From assembly GCA_002340305.1 (NCBI GenBank), contig DDLU01000099.1, positions 1 through 14,901 on the forward strand: DNA of 14,901 nt. The letters are read 5' to 3'. Numbering within the stretch: the stretch's first letter is position 1; every line of letters starts with the position of its first letter. The position numbers were made by a program, and so were the translations under genes. Positions 1 to 7,248 of the stretch are shown here, piece by piece. This DNA comes from Desulfovibrio sp. UBA2564. Lineage in GTDB: Bacteria; Desulfobacterota; Desulfovibrionia; Desulfovibrionales; Desulfovibrionaceae. Below the pieces are notes generated by a model. The model made no database searches and was not told the origin of the DNA. It worked only from the letters and a program-made list of their open reading frames with translations.

Positions 1-34
1 CAACCTATTTTAGGACGGGACATTTTTAAAAAAC

Positions 35-68
35 GAAAAGCCGCACAGGAAATCCAGTGCGGCTTTTC
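35..68 (-). terminator. Rho-independent terminator after the CBS-domain gene
   Basis: A perfect 12-bp inverted repeat, GAAAAGCCGCAC at 35-46 and GTGCGGCTTTTC at 57-68, encloses a 10-nt loop. Read on the minus strand the stem is followed by a T-rich run (GTTTTTT). It lies about 20 bp past the stop of the CBS gene, so it should end that transcript. The T/A flanks on both sides mean it could also stop transcription arriving from the left on the plus strand. Confidence 0.85.
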
Positions 69-87
69 ATTTCAATTCAGTAAAAAA

Positions 88-768
88 CTAAAATTCGTTC
101 TTGTAAGTTTCACCCCGATGAACGTGGTATTTCAGGTTGTATGCCTTCTTCAAATGCATCACCAAAGATTCAACAATGTCATCATCAAGTTTTTGTACCC
201 AGACAAATACACGGCGGGAACCCTGCTCAACCCCTTCATAGGAAGTAAATACAGTGGACAGCCTTACGCCCCTTGCCCAGAAATCACTTAAAAGATCTTC
301 AAGGGCGGATACGGTATCTTCAAGTACAAAAGCAAACTGAGAACTGCCTTTGCTTACCCCGGTCACAGTGGTCAGAAATCTGTAGATATCTACTTCTGTT
401 ACGATACCAACCAGACCGAATTCATCTACAACAGGCAGACCTCCAATCTTTTTCTCCAAAAGAATCTCAGCCGCAACTTCCATGCATGTATCCGGGGAAA
501 CAATGTAAGGATCATGGGTCATGATGTCTTTAATCTTAAGTCCCATCAATCCGTCACCGGTACCGGAAGCCTTATCACCGGGCAAAAACTTGGAAGGCAT
601 GGCATCACGCACATCCCTGTCGGAAACAATACCGACCACCAGCCCGGAAGCTTCAGTTACCGGAATCTGCCTGATTCCGGCATCACGCATCATTTCCATC
701 GCGTCTATAATGGGTGCACCCGGCATAAGGGTGAGCACCTCTTCAGTCATCCAATCCCCTACTAACAT
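88..768 (-). CDS. CBS-domain pair protein with C-terminal ACT-like region (AcuB-like)
   Basis: The 226-residue protein carries two CBS domains, residues about 4-60 (starting VGDWMT, with VGIVSDRD) and about 78-135 (KIKDIMT, GGLPVVD, VGIVTEVD). CBS pairs form a Bateman module that binds adenine nucleotides and tunes partner activity. Residues about 143-226 look like an ACT-type regulatory fold, as in AcuB-like proteins, but this part is weakly conserved. No catalytic domain, signal peptide or membrane segment is visible, so it should be a soluble cytoplasmic sensor. The start is fixed by AGGAGAT about 7 nt upstream. It is transcribed alone, between the end of bioC and a strong terminator. The ligand and target cannot be told from sequence, and a role in acetoin metabolism should not be assumed from the AcuB resemblance. 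Confidence 0.85.
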   Translation of the reverse strand: MLVGDWMTEEVLTLMPGAPIIDAMEMMRDAGIRQIPVTEASGLVVGIVSDRDVRDAMPSKFLPGDKASGTGDGLMGLKIKDIMTHDPYIVSPDTCMEVAAEILLEKKIGGLPVVDEFGLVGIVTEVDIYRFLTTVTGVSKGSSQFAFVLEDTVSALEDLLSDFWARGVRLSTVFTSYEGVEQGSRRVFVWVQKLDDDIVESLVMHLKKAYNLKYHVHRGETYKNEF

Positions 769-842
769 TTCTTATCTCCTGAATCTCATCATTACTCTTA
801 CAAAGACGTTCGTATTGATCAGTAAAAAAGTCAAAGGGAAAC

Positions 843-865
843 TGCCCTTCTCCCGAAAACGGGCA
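843..865 (-). terminator. Weak hairpin immediately after bioC
   Basis: Two overlapping stems are possible just past the bioC stop: CCCG-AAAA-CGGG (852-863), and TGCCC/GGGCA (843-847 with 861-865). No T-run follows directly on the minus strand; a TTTTTT run lies about 20 nt further on. It may be a poor terminator of the biotin operon, or only part of the leader of the downstream CBS gene. Confidence 0.3.
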
Positions 866-866
866 A

Positions 867-1616
867 TTACAATTTCTCGCCGTAAGCAAAGAAAACCCTG
901 TAACTGGCTTTTATGCCTGACTCTCCCCTGTATAAATTTTCATATTCTTCAACAAACCGGCGATACTTATCCTTGCCCCAGGACATACTGTCACTGGAGG
1001 CAACAGCCCCGGTCATTTTATGCTTCTTCAAGAAGTGTTTTACAGAAGGAAAAAAAACTTCGTGCTCCTCACTTGCGTAATCCACTTTGATCCCTGAAAC
1101 CTTATCAAAAAGGTCTTCATAAAATGAGCAGCTCATTAGTTTTTTAACTGAACCAAAACCTGTGCGCCCACTAACATCAGCCAGTTCGCGGAGGGTCCCG
1201 TGCGCAAATATTGCTATGGCAAATTTTCCACCGCTTTTAAGTAAATCAAAACTTCGCGGGATTGATTTTTCCGGCATAGAATACCACTGCATAGCCGAAG
1301 AACTCACCAACAGGTCAAAACACCCGTCAGCAAAAGGTAATTCTTCACCATCCGCTGCCACGGGCAATGCACCATTCCCTTTCTGCTCCATGAGCATCGG
1401 CCGGACCAGATCGAGTGATACATATTTTCCGTAAATAATGCGCTTACGCAGTTCATCATGTAAAAAACCAACACCGGAGCCGATATCCAGAACATTTCCA
1501 TAAGAGCCTTCAAGACAAAAAGCGGCACAATTCCTTGCAACTATACGTTGCACAGACGCAGCCCGGCTATAGCTGGAAGCAGCCTTGCCGAAACATTGGC
1601 GAATCCTTTGTTTCAC
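867..1616 (-). CDS. bioC: Malonyl-ACP O-methyltransferase BioC
   Basis: The 249-residue protein matches the BioC length and layout. The N-terminus has the BioC-like pattern CFGKAASSYSRAASVQ. The SAM-binding glycine motif VLDIGSGVGF lies at residues 42-51, an acidic motif II residue at about D69, and the family-typical stretch LPFADGCFDLLVSSSAMQW at about 93-111. BioC methylates the free carboxyl of malonyl-ACP (or malonyl-CoA) so that fatty-acid synthesis can extend it to pimeloyl-ACP methyl ester, the first committed step of this biotin route. The start is GTG at 1616, 7 nt after the stop of the upstream hydrolase gene, with AAGGGA as a modest ribosome site. It is the last gene of a bioF-hydrolase-bioC operon. 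Confidence 0.92.
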   Translation of the reverse strand: MKQRIRQCFGKAASSYSRAASVQRIVARNCAAFCLEGSYGNVLDIGSGVGFLHDELRKRIIYGKYVSLDLVRPMLMEQKGNGALPVAADGEELPFADGCFDLLVSSSAMQWYSMPEKSIPRSFDLLKSGGKFAIAIFAHGTLRELADVSGRTGFGSVKKLMSCSFYEDLFDKVSGIKVDYASEEHEVFFPSVKHFLKKHKMTGAVASSDSMSWGKDKYRRFVEEYENLYRGESGIKASYRVFFAYGEKL

Positions 1617-1623
1617 GTAATTT

Positions 1624-2223
1624 CTATCCCTTAATAATACTCATTAATTCTGATTCGGAAATCTTATGACCGCCCTGAACTTTCAAAATGTCAGCGCCCT
1701 TAATCGCGCTGCTCAACTTTTCAAAAGCTTTTCTACGAACAATGCGATCTTTTGCGCCATGAACCAAAAGGCAATTGCTCAAATTCATCTCAGCAGCAGA
1801 CTCAATCTTCGAAGTAACAAGATACTCCAAGCCTGCAACCAAAGCATTGTGCGCTTCCGGTTCATAGGATGGAGGTTCTGGTTCCCCGCAATTCTCGTGA
1901 AAAGACTGCACCACAGCAGCAGGGTCGCTCTGCATCCCGGCAATCATACCTTGGATTAATCTAATGGGAAAAGAGTCGGTAAACGATAAAAATGGGGCGA
2001 TCAAGATTACTTTGCCATATAATTTGAATAAGTGATGACAATCTTTCAAAAGCATGTGCGCTCCAGTGGACCAGCCGACCAAAACATCGCCACCATCACC
2101 AATCAATGCAGGTAGTTCTGTTGGATCAAAACAGGTAAAAGGGACAAGAAAACGCGCAGTTTCAGCAAGTTCCTGATATTGCTCCTCTGAACCGGCCCAA
2201 CCGCCTACAAAAACTATATTCAT
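1624..2223 (-). CDS. Alpha/beta hydrolase, probable pimeloyl-ACP methyl ester esterase (BioH/BioG-type)
   Basis: This is a compact 199-residue alpha/beta hydrolase. The visible catalytic triad is Ser52 in the nucleophile elbow GWSTG, Asp159 in HGAKDRIV and His186 in GGHK; GGW near residue 8 would supply the oxyanion hole. Between bioF and bioC it most likely removes the methyl ester from pimeloyl-ACP methyl ester, ending the elongation cycle that BioC starts. Pimeloyl esterases are replaceable between lineages (BioH, BioG, BioK, BioJ, BioV). This one is nearest BioG in size, but I cannot assign the subfamily from sequence alone, so no symbol is given. Its start overlaps the bioF stop region, which suggests translational coupling. 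No signal peptide is seen, so it should be cytoplasmic. Confidence 0.8.
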   Translation of the reverse strand: MNIVFVGGWAGSEEQYQELAETARFLVPFTCFDPTELPALIGDGGDVLVGWSTGAHMLLKDCHHLFKLYGKVILIAPFLSFTDSFPIRLIQGMIAGMQSDPAAVVQSFHENCGEPEPPSYEPEAHNALVAGLEYLVTSKIESAAEMNLSNCLLVHGAKDRIVRRKAFEKLSSAIKGADILKVQGGHKISESELMSIIKG

Positions 2224-3398
2224 TATTCTGCCCCCGCCTTCAATCCGGCAAACGCATCCTTGATTTTATGCAAATCCTCTTCATTTAAATCGGCCCGCAG
2301 GGAAAGTCGCAGCCTAGCTGTCCCCTCCGGCACTGTTGGAGGCCGGATTGCAGCAGCATAAATCCCCTCTTCGATCAACTTATCACGAACCATAAGAGCT
2401 GTTTCATTATCGCCGACAATTACCGGAATGATCTGGCTTTCCGACTGTCCGCAATCAAAACTGCATGACTCCAGAAAAGTCTTTAAATCCCGACTCATGC
2501 GCAAAAGTTTTTCTCCTCGCGACGGGTCCTCAGCGACCAACCTCAAAGCGGCAAGGTTTGCACCGATAACCGCCGGCGGTAACGCTGTGGTAAAAACAAA
2601 GGACCGCCCTTTGTTCCGCAGATAGGAAATTAAATTTTTCCGGCCTGAAACCGCACCACCGAGTGAACCGAAACCTTTAGAAAAAGCCCCCATATGCAGA
2701 TCAATACGCTGAGCAAGTTTACGCTCGTAAGCAATACCTTTTCCTGAACCGAAAATACCTTCGGCATGGGCTTCATCAACCACCAGCATAGTGTCGTAAT
2801 AATCGCAAAGGTCCGCGATTTCCTCCAGATAAGCCAAGTCACCATCCATACTAAATATAGTATCAGTGATCAGGACTCTTGATTCAGCATCTTTGGCAGC
2901 TTCCATTCTTTTTTTCAAATGGGAAATATCATTATGACGGTAACGCACTTGGCGTGCCCCGGACATGCGGATGCCATCCAATATACTGGCATGGTTAAGT
3001 TTATCGGAAAAAATTGTCGTGCGGCGAGAAGCAAAGCTATCCATTATCGCAAGGTTGGCAGCATAACCGGAAGTGAAAAGTATGGAATCATCCTGCTCTT
3101 TAAAAGCGGCAAGTTCCTGCTCCAACTCATCATAAATCCGGAAATTGCCGGTAACCAAGCGGGATGACGCTGAACCGCATCCGTAACGCTCAACCGCAGC
3201 AATTGCAGCACTCGCCAATCTCTCGTCATTAGCCAAACCAAGATAATCATTTGAAGCGAGATTAAGTAACTTCCTACCCTTAAACAAAAGCTCTTTCTCT
3301 GCTCCACAATCCACAGCGGGAACGGACCTGAGCAGCGCGCTGTTTTCAAGTTCGGCAAGTTCGCCCTCAATACGGCGGTAAAAACTCTTTGGAGTCAT
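2223..3398 (-). CDS. bioF: 8-amino-7-oxononanoate synthase BioF
   Basis: The 391-residue PLP enzyme is a normal-length BioF. It condenses pimeloyl-ACP (or -CoA) with L-alanine to give 8-amino-7-oxononanoate, CO2 and free carrier. Visible family marks are NDYLGL (50-55), GCGSASSRLVTGN (73-85), FTSGYAAN (108-115), LVVDEAHAEGIFG (205-217) and the PLP-binding Lys241 in GAFSKGFGSLGG. It is the first gene of the operon, and its end overlaps the hydrolase start. The ATG at 3398 has no clear Shine-Dalgarno sequence (upstream reads GATTTTGTTTTT), which is odd given the good sites elsewhere in the window. An unusual initiation mode or tight control is possible. No other biotin gene (bioA, bioB, bioD) is in the window. 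Confidence 0.95.
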   Translation of the reverse strand: MTPKSFYRRIEGELAELENSALLRSVPAVDCGAEKELLFKGRKLLNLASNDYLGLANDERLASAAIAAVERYGCGSASSRLVTGNFRIYDELEQELAAFKEQDDSILFTSGYAANLAIMDSFASRRTTIFSDKLNHASILDGIRMSGARQVRYRHNDISHLKKRMEAAKDAESRVLITDTIFSMDGDLAYLEEIADLCDYYDTMLVVDEAHAEGIFGSGKGIAYERKLAQRIDLHMGAFSKGFGSLGGAVSGRKNLISYLRNKGRSFVFTTALPPAVIGANLAALRLVAEDPSRGEKLLRMSRDLKTFLESCSFDCGQSESQIIPVIVGDNETALMVRDKLIEEGIYAAAIRPPTVPEGTARLRLSLRADLNEEDLHKIKDAFAGLKAGAE

Positions 3399-3508
3399 AA
3401 AAACAAAATCCGGAGGTCAAAAATAAATGGTAATTTACATATGGTGAACGGAAAAAATAAAGCCCATGGCTAAGAATAGCAACCATGTTTTTCAGGTCAA
3501 TATTTAAA

Positions 3509-3540
3509 AAAGGGTTGGCGATCATTCACGCCAACCCTTT
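3509..3540 (-). terminator. Terminator of the fibre unit
   Basis: A perfect 12-bp repeat, AAAGGGTTGGCG at 3509-3520 and CGCCAACCCTTT at 3529-3540, has an 8-nt loop. On the minus strand it ends in a run of six T. It lies about 10 bp after the stop of the last phage gene, ends the fibre transcript, and insulates the biotin operon from phage transcription. Confidence 0.88.
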
Positions 3541-3549
3541 CTTTGATAG

Positions 3550-3774
3550 TTATTTCAAGATCTCACTTACCACTTTTCGTCCCAATATGGACTCGAAAAC
3601 ATGCCTGTAATCAGTGCAGGATGCCGGGCCATCCTTACACACCCGAACAAAAGCCGCTCGTGTTTCTGAACTCATCTGACCGACATCAAAATTTTCATGG
3701 CTACGTTTTTCCGGAACCTCACGGTGAATGGAAACTCCGGACTGTTCTTCAACTTTATGTATAACTTCACTCAT
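3550..3774 (-). CDS. Small hypothetical protein following the tail fibre gene
   Basis: A 74-residue soluble protein that I do not recognise. It is rich in charged residues, has no transmembrane segment (so it is not an obvious holin) and contains two cysteines, in VCKDGPASCTDY. Its ATG overlaps the stop of the tail fibre gene by one base (TAATG), with GGAG just upstream. It must therefore be translated by coupling with the fibre gene, and it is followed at once by the terminator. This position, downstream of a phage fibre, is typical for fibre assembly chaperones and adaptor proteins. That role is only a guess from position. The reading frame is tight and intact, so it is likely a real gene. 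Confidence 0.7.
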   Translation of the reverse strand: MSEVIHKVEEQSGVSIHREVPEKRSHENFDVGQMSSETRAAFVRVCKDGPASCTDYRHVFESILGRKVVSEILK

Positions 3775-5822
3775 TACGGTTTCTCCTTAATATATATCTT
3801 TCCACCCTTAAACTTTACTCCATCACCTTTGACAGCCATTGCCAGACGTTTAAGCTTCGGATTGTCCTCTAAAGCGATCTCCGCCCCGGTGATTTTAAGG
3901 TCATCACCGTCAACAGCGTGAGTGTAGTTCGCAGGGCTTAGCGTGCAGCGGTCCGGGATTACAATTTCAGTGTCATCTGACGGGGCATTTGCCAGTGCGG
4001 TTTTAAGAATTATAGTTGTAACGAACTCGCCGCCTGCATTCTTCACCTCATTAACAGACTCAACTTCAACTTCATTGTCACCAACAATAATAGTTTTATG
4101 GACTCCGTCAGCTTTCAGAATCTTGTCTTTGTTTGATTCGCTCCCGACAACAACCAGTACCTTCTTTGTAGACGGTGCAGAAGTCCCCGCTCCAAGGATT
4201 TCTATATCTTTTGAACCTATCCACTTACCTGAAGTTGAGTTGGAGCAACGAAGTTTCATCACTGTGAATGATTTATTTTCCCCAAACAACAGGTCACGGG
4301 GACGTGGTCCGGTTGATATATCTCCCATATTAAACGTCTTGTATGGCACGTTATCAAGGAAGACTTTTACAGTACGGCACTGGTAATCACTTGAAGCACC
4401 ATCAAACGGCCCCAGTATAAAACGAAGCCCTGAGGCTATCTTTACTGAATTGAAAGTAAAAGTTAGGTCCGCAGTTGTAACCACGCCTGCCGTGACGTTG
4501 GCAATCCACATATCATTGCTACCCCAACCAAGAGTACGGTTTCCGACCTTCCAAGCAGGGAATCCCCCGTCATTCGAGCTGCATGAGATTATACAACCGC
4601 CCGTAGCAGGTCCCGTCATCTTTGGTAAAATATTACTACCGGGGACGGCTTTCTTAAGGGTAAGATTCTTCTTCGGCCCCAGATACTCGCCAGTTACGCC
4701 TGCACCGAGTTTGACTCCAAAGCCCGCCGGAATTTCCGAAACACCGACAACGGTAATCTCCGGCTTGGCTGATACAATCTGCCGGGAATTATTAAGCCCA
4801 ACAGAGTGAGCAGGGGCGGAAATTGAGCCTTCTGATACGGTTGCACCGGGGTAGCCTTCAACGCTATCAGCAAAAGCAATTGTTGGACCATTCTGCACAA
4901 TTATTTTTTTAACAAGCACGCGATAAATTGCAGTGTCAGAATAAAGTTCTCCCCTTCTACGACAAACAACTTCGACTTGTTTAGAGATATCAGCATCGAC
5001 GGTTCCGAGGGTCCATTTAATCGTATTCCCTGAAATCAAAGCTGAGCCAAAACCACCAGTATTTATCCCGTAGGATGTGATCCCGTCATTCTGATAATTA
5101 GAAACAATAATTGAGACAGTCGTCCCTTCCGGAGCTTCAGCCGGACCCGAAAGAATCGGCGCGGGGCTTCGCAATTCACTTATATCACCGACTGAAATTT
5201 TAATTGCGGCATCCCTTGCTTTCTCCGCTTCAGCCTGAGCTTCCAATGCATTATCGCGGGCTACTTCCGAAGCAGCTTGAGCAGCCTTTGCATCATTAAA
5301 CATTCCACGCGTATTACCTTCTGCTTCTACAGCTCCAGTTCGCGCAGATACAGCCTCATCGCGCGCAGAGGAAATTGTCATAACCAATTTCTGCGGGGAT
5401 AGACGATCTTCACCGGGGGTTGAAATATCATATTTCAAAGCACGATCCACTTGCTCCTGCAACTGTTGGTCACGCATCACTCCTCGATCGAATGCTTCGT
5501 TAAGAAGCCGTGCGGAGAAAGGGTCATTATCCACCAATTCCAAATCCTGTGTATAAGCAATTTCCCGGAACAAGGTTATGCTCTCACCATTTCTTAGCGG
5601 GGAACCGGAAACAGGATATTGAACCTTACCCCCGCTATCAGCACCTATGTCGGAGATAATTTTAAAATCACTCCCTGCAACCAATGTTTTCTGCTTTCCG
5701 TCTCCATTCCTGACGACAGCGCAGAGATCATCAGCATTAAAAATACGAAAATTAAAATCAAAAACAGTCTGCGCACCATCTCCAGCAAAGGTAATGGCGT
5801 TACCACTTGAAACCACAGTCAT
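3774..5822 (-). CDS. Podovirus tail fibre / receptor-binding protein, T7 gp17-like N-terminus
   Basis: The 682-residue protein is built like a podovirus fibre. Residues about 1-135 resemble the T7 tail-fibre N-terminal domain that attaches the fibre to the tail: VFDFNFRIFNADDL, then SITLFREI, LNEAFDRGVMRDQQLQEQVD. Residues about 148-210 are alanine-rich and likely a trimeric coiled coil (AAQAASEVARDNALEAQAEA). Residues about 218-305 and 308-400 look like Ig-like beta domains. Residues about 395-545 resemble a jelly-roll or discoidin-like carbohydrate-binding domain with a conserved aromatic core (FPAWKVGNRTLGWGSNDMW). The C-terminus (550-682) is beta-rich and unassigned. The fibre sets host specificity. 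The start follows AGGAGGAG and is the first gene of its unit, downstream of a dyad repeat at 5884-5919. The distal part is a prediction from pattern only. Confidence 0.82.
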   Translation of the reverse strand: MTVVSSGNAITFAGDGAQTVFDFNFRIFNADDLCAVVRNGDGKQKTLVAGSDFKIISDIGADSGGKVQYPVSGSPLRNGESITLFREIAYTQDLELVDNDPFSARLLNEAFDRGVMRDQQLQEQVDRALKYDISTPGEDRLSPQKLVMTISSARDEAVSARTGAVEAEGNTRGMFNDAKAAQAASEVARDNALEAQAEAEKARDAAIKISVGDISELRSPAPILSGPAEAPEGTTVSIIVSNYQNDGITSYGINTGGFGSALISGNTIKWTLGTVDADISKQVEVVCRRRGELYSDTAIYRVLVKKIIVQNGPTIAFADSVEGYPGATVSEGSISAPAHSVGLNNSRQIVSAKPEITVVGVSEIPAGFGVKLGAGVTGEYLGPKKNLTLKKAVPGSNILPKMTGPATGGCIISCSSNDGGFPAWKVGNRTLGWGSNDMWIANVTAGVVTTADLTFTFNSVKIASGLRFILGPFDGASSDYQCRTVKVFLDNVPYKTFNMGDISTGPRPRDLLFGENKSFTVMKLRCSNSTSGKWIGSKDIEILGAGTSAPSTKKVLVVVGSESNKDKILKADGVHKTIIVGDNEVEVESVNEVKNAGGEFVTTIILKTALANAPSDDTEIVIPDRCTLSPANYTHAVDGDDLKITGAEIALEDNPKLKRLAMAVKGDGVKFKGGKIYIKEKP

Positions 5823-5883
5823 AAACTCCTCCTGTTAAATCTTTTAACTAAATTACCTACTTTGTATTCTCAGTTTAAAAATA

Positions 5884-5919
5884 AAGGCGGACCTGAGTAA
5901 CTGAAATCAGGTCCGCCTT
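5884..5919 (-). promoter_or_regulatory. Dyad repeat copy A, upstream of the fibre unit and downstream of the gp14-like gene
   Basis: Perfect 13-bp arms, AAGGCGGACCTGA (5884-5896) and TCAGGTCCGCCTT (5907-5919), enclose a 10-nt loop. The core 9-bp arms CGGACCTGA/TCAGGTCCG and the 10-nt loop are shared with copies B (10005-10032) and C (14175-14202). On the minus strand the stem is followed by TTTATTTTTA, so this copy can act as a rho-independent terminator for the tail unit. It also lies 61 bp upstream of the tail fibre start, and may be a leader or operator element of the fibre unit. Confidence 0.8.
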
Positions 5920-5942
5920 GCACATTATTCAATAATCAAAAC

Positions 5943-6749
5943 TTAGCTGCTTACATTTGAATTCAATAGACTCCCGGCAATATGGGTTCCCTGCGAGAGC
6001 AGTGAAGAGTTAAGTGCTGAATTATTTGCATTCGTGCTTTTCAATCTTTGGTTGTAATCCATCACATTTTGACTATGCGCCGCCCAGACAGACAAATCAC
6101 CATGCTCAATCAATCTGTTGGAATTAACCTCAGCCTGATATTTCACGATTTCAGCATCATAAGCAGCCTGCCGTATAGTATCCTCACGCACATTCACTAT
6201 CGACCCTGAATCCAGGCGCACACCTTTATAGCCCGAAAGAGAATGATTCTTACGGTAAAGTTCACGGCGAAGGGTTGCCAGTTTCAATTCCGCGTCCTGC
6301 TTGACAAGCTGAGCTTCTTTATAACTTACCCGGCGGTCATACACGCCCCGTTCCATGGTATGATAATTCTTAATTTCAGCCATTTGTGAGTTGTACTGCA
6401 CCTCAGTACGCGCCTGATTTCCACTTAAGGCTGTCTGCCCGAATTGAGTCATCATGCCCAGAAAGTTGGTTCCGCCGCCGAACAGGCCTCCACCTGAAGT
6501 ATAAGCAGCAGGGTTACTTGGAGACAGGCCTATTTTTCTACCGATAGCAGTGCCGGGAAAGTTTGATATCCCACTTTGCCCCAGAGAACTGGCACTGCCG
6601 GTATAAGATCCGCTAAAAGCATTCACACCGAGACTGGTCCACGAGGAATTTCGTCCTGAAATCCAATCTGTCACTGCTCCCATCGCCATATTGCTAAAGA
6701 CGTTTGTGACCATCTTCGAACCAAAAGAATACGCTACTCCCGCAGCCAT
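5943..6749 (-). CDS. Internal virion / core protein, T7 gp14-like
   Basis: The 268-residue protein has the layout of the small podovirus ejection (internal core) proteins. A Gly/Ser/Ala-rich, weakly hydrophobic N-terminus (1-110) is followed by a long helical stretch (about 112-165) and by a conserved-looking segment GYKGVRLDSGSIVNVREDTIR (in 173-193) leading to DAEIVKYQAEV. Proteins of this class sit inside the capsid over the portal and enter the host envelope with the DNA. The start is one base after the stop of the gp13-like gene, with GGAGGG upstream. In T7 the next genes would be gp15 and the very large gp16. Here neither follows; the dyad repeat and the fibre gene come directly instead. 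Confidence 0.72.
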   Translation of the reverse strand: MAAGVAYSFGSKMVTNVFSNMAMGAVTDWISGRNSSWTSLGVNAFSGSYTGSASSLGQSGISNFPGTAIGRKIGLSPSNPAAYTSGGGLFGGGTNFLGMMTQFGQTALSGNQARTEVQYNSQMAEIKNYHTMERGVYDRRVSYKEAQLVKQDAELKLATLRRELYRKNHSLSGYKGVRLDSGSIVNVREDTIRQAAYDAEIVKYQAEVNSNRLIEHGDLSVWAAHSQNVMDYNQRLKSTNANNSALNSSLLSQGTHIAGSLLNSNVSS

Positions 6750-6750
6750 A

Positions 6751-7248
6751 TTATGAACCCTCCATATTAACTTTTTCTAATCGGCGCCGGGCACGGTAAT
6801 AATAATCCCTGCCCAGACGGACCGTTTCTTTTTCAAATTGAAATCCACACCACTTATGCCAAGACACACTTTTACTATTCCGGGCACAAACCCAAGTATC
6901 TAATAGTGGAAAACTACGCTGGACCATATCTAATAAGCCTCGCGAATCCCTTGCGAACGACAACGGTTTCTCGTCTACTTTTATAGTCCCGGCCAACCAC
7001 GGAGTCCCGACTTCCGGAGCCACGGGAATGACCCCGAAAAGCCCTTGAATGGAGTCTCCAAAATATAAGCCGTAAACAAGCCCGGAGTACTCAACATCAC
7101 CCATAATGACTTCAACAATTGATTTCCCCGGGTGAAGGCCTTCCATATCCCTGCGGTCGCTGTCGCGGATGTTAGCGCAGACAAAATCAACATCTTCAAA
7201 TGTAGGGACACCTAATTTAAGGCCGGAATTATGCCTTAGCGAACTCAT
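6751..7248 (-). CDS. Phage Gp13-family protein (GNAT-like fold)
   Basis: The 165-residue protein resembles the T7 gp13 family. The pattern is that of a degenerate GNAT acetyltransferase fold: strands around YSGLVYGLYFGDSIQGLFGVIPV (55-77), and a C-terminal segment LDTWVCARNSKSVSWHKWCGF (in 116-136) that is very typical of this family. T7 gp13 is needed for proper virion assembly although its exact action is unclear; enzymatic acetylation is not established. The ATG overlaps the stop of the gp12-like gene by four bases (ATGA) with little ribosome site of its own, so translation should be coupled. Its place between gp12- and gp14-like genes repeats the T7 order. Confidence 0.78.
   Translation of the reverse strand: MSSLRHNSGLKLGVPTFEDVDFVCANIRDSDRRDMEGLHPGKSIVEVIMGDVEYSGLVYGLYFGDSIQGLFGVIPVAPEVGTPWLAGTIKVDEKPLSFARDSRGLLDMVQRSFPLLDTWVCARNSKSVSWHKWCGFQFEKETVRLGRDYYYRARRRLEKVNMEGS

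Noticed and set aside
521..1090. 189-codon plus-strand open frame across the CBS and bioC genes
   Set aside because: It is a shadow of two well-supported minus-strand genes, has no family-like content and spans their intergenic gap.
3427..3447. Plus-strand ATG with GGAGGT upstream, giving a six-codon peptide
   Set aside because: It stops after six codons, has no downstream plus-strand gene to control, and the GGAGG match is most likely chance in the bioF upstream region.
3399..3470. Possible BirA biotin operator upstream of bioF
   Set aside because: Fragments such as GTTCACC and GTAAATTACC resemble half-sites, but no pair with the right spacing and symmetry could be found.
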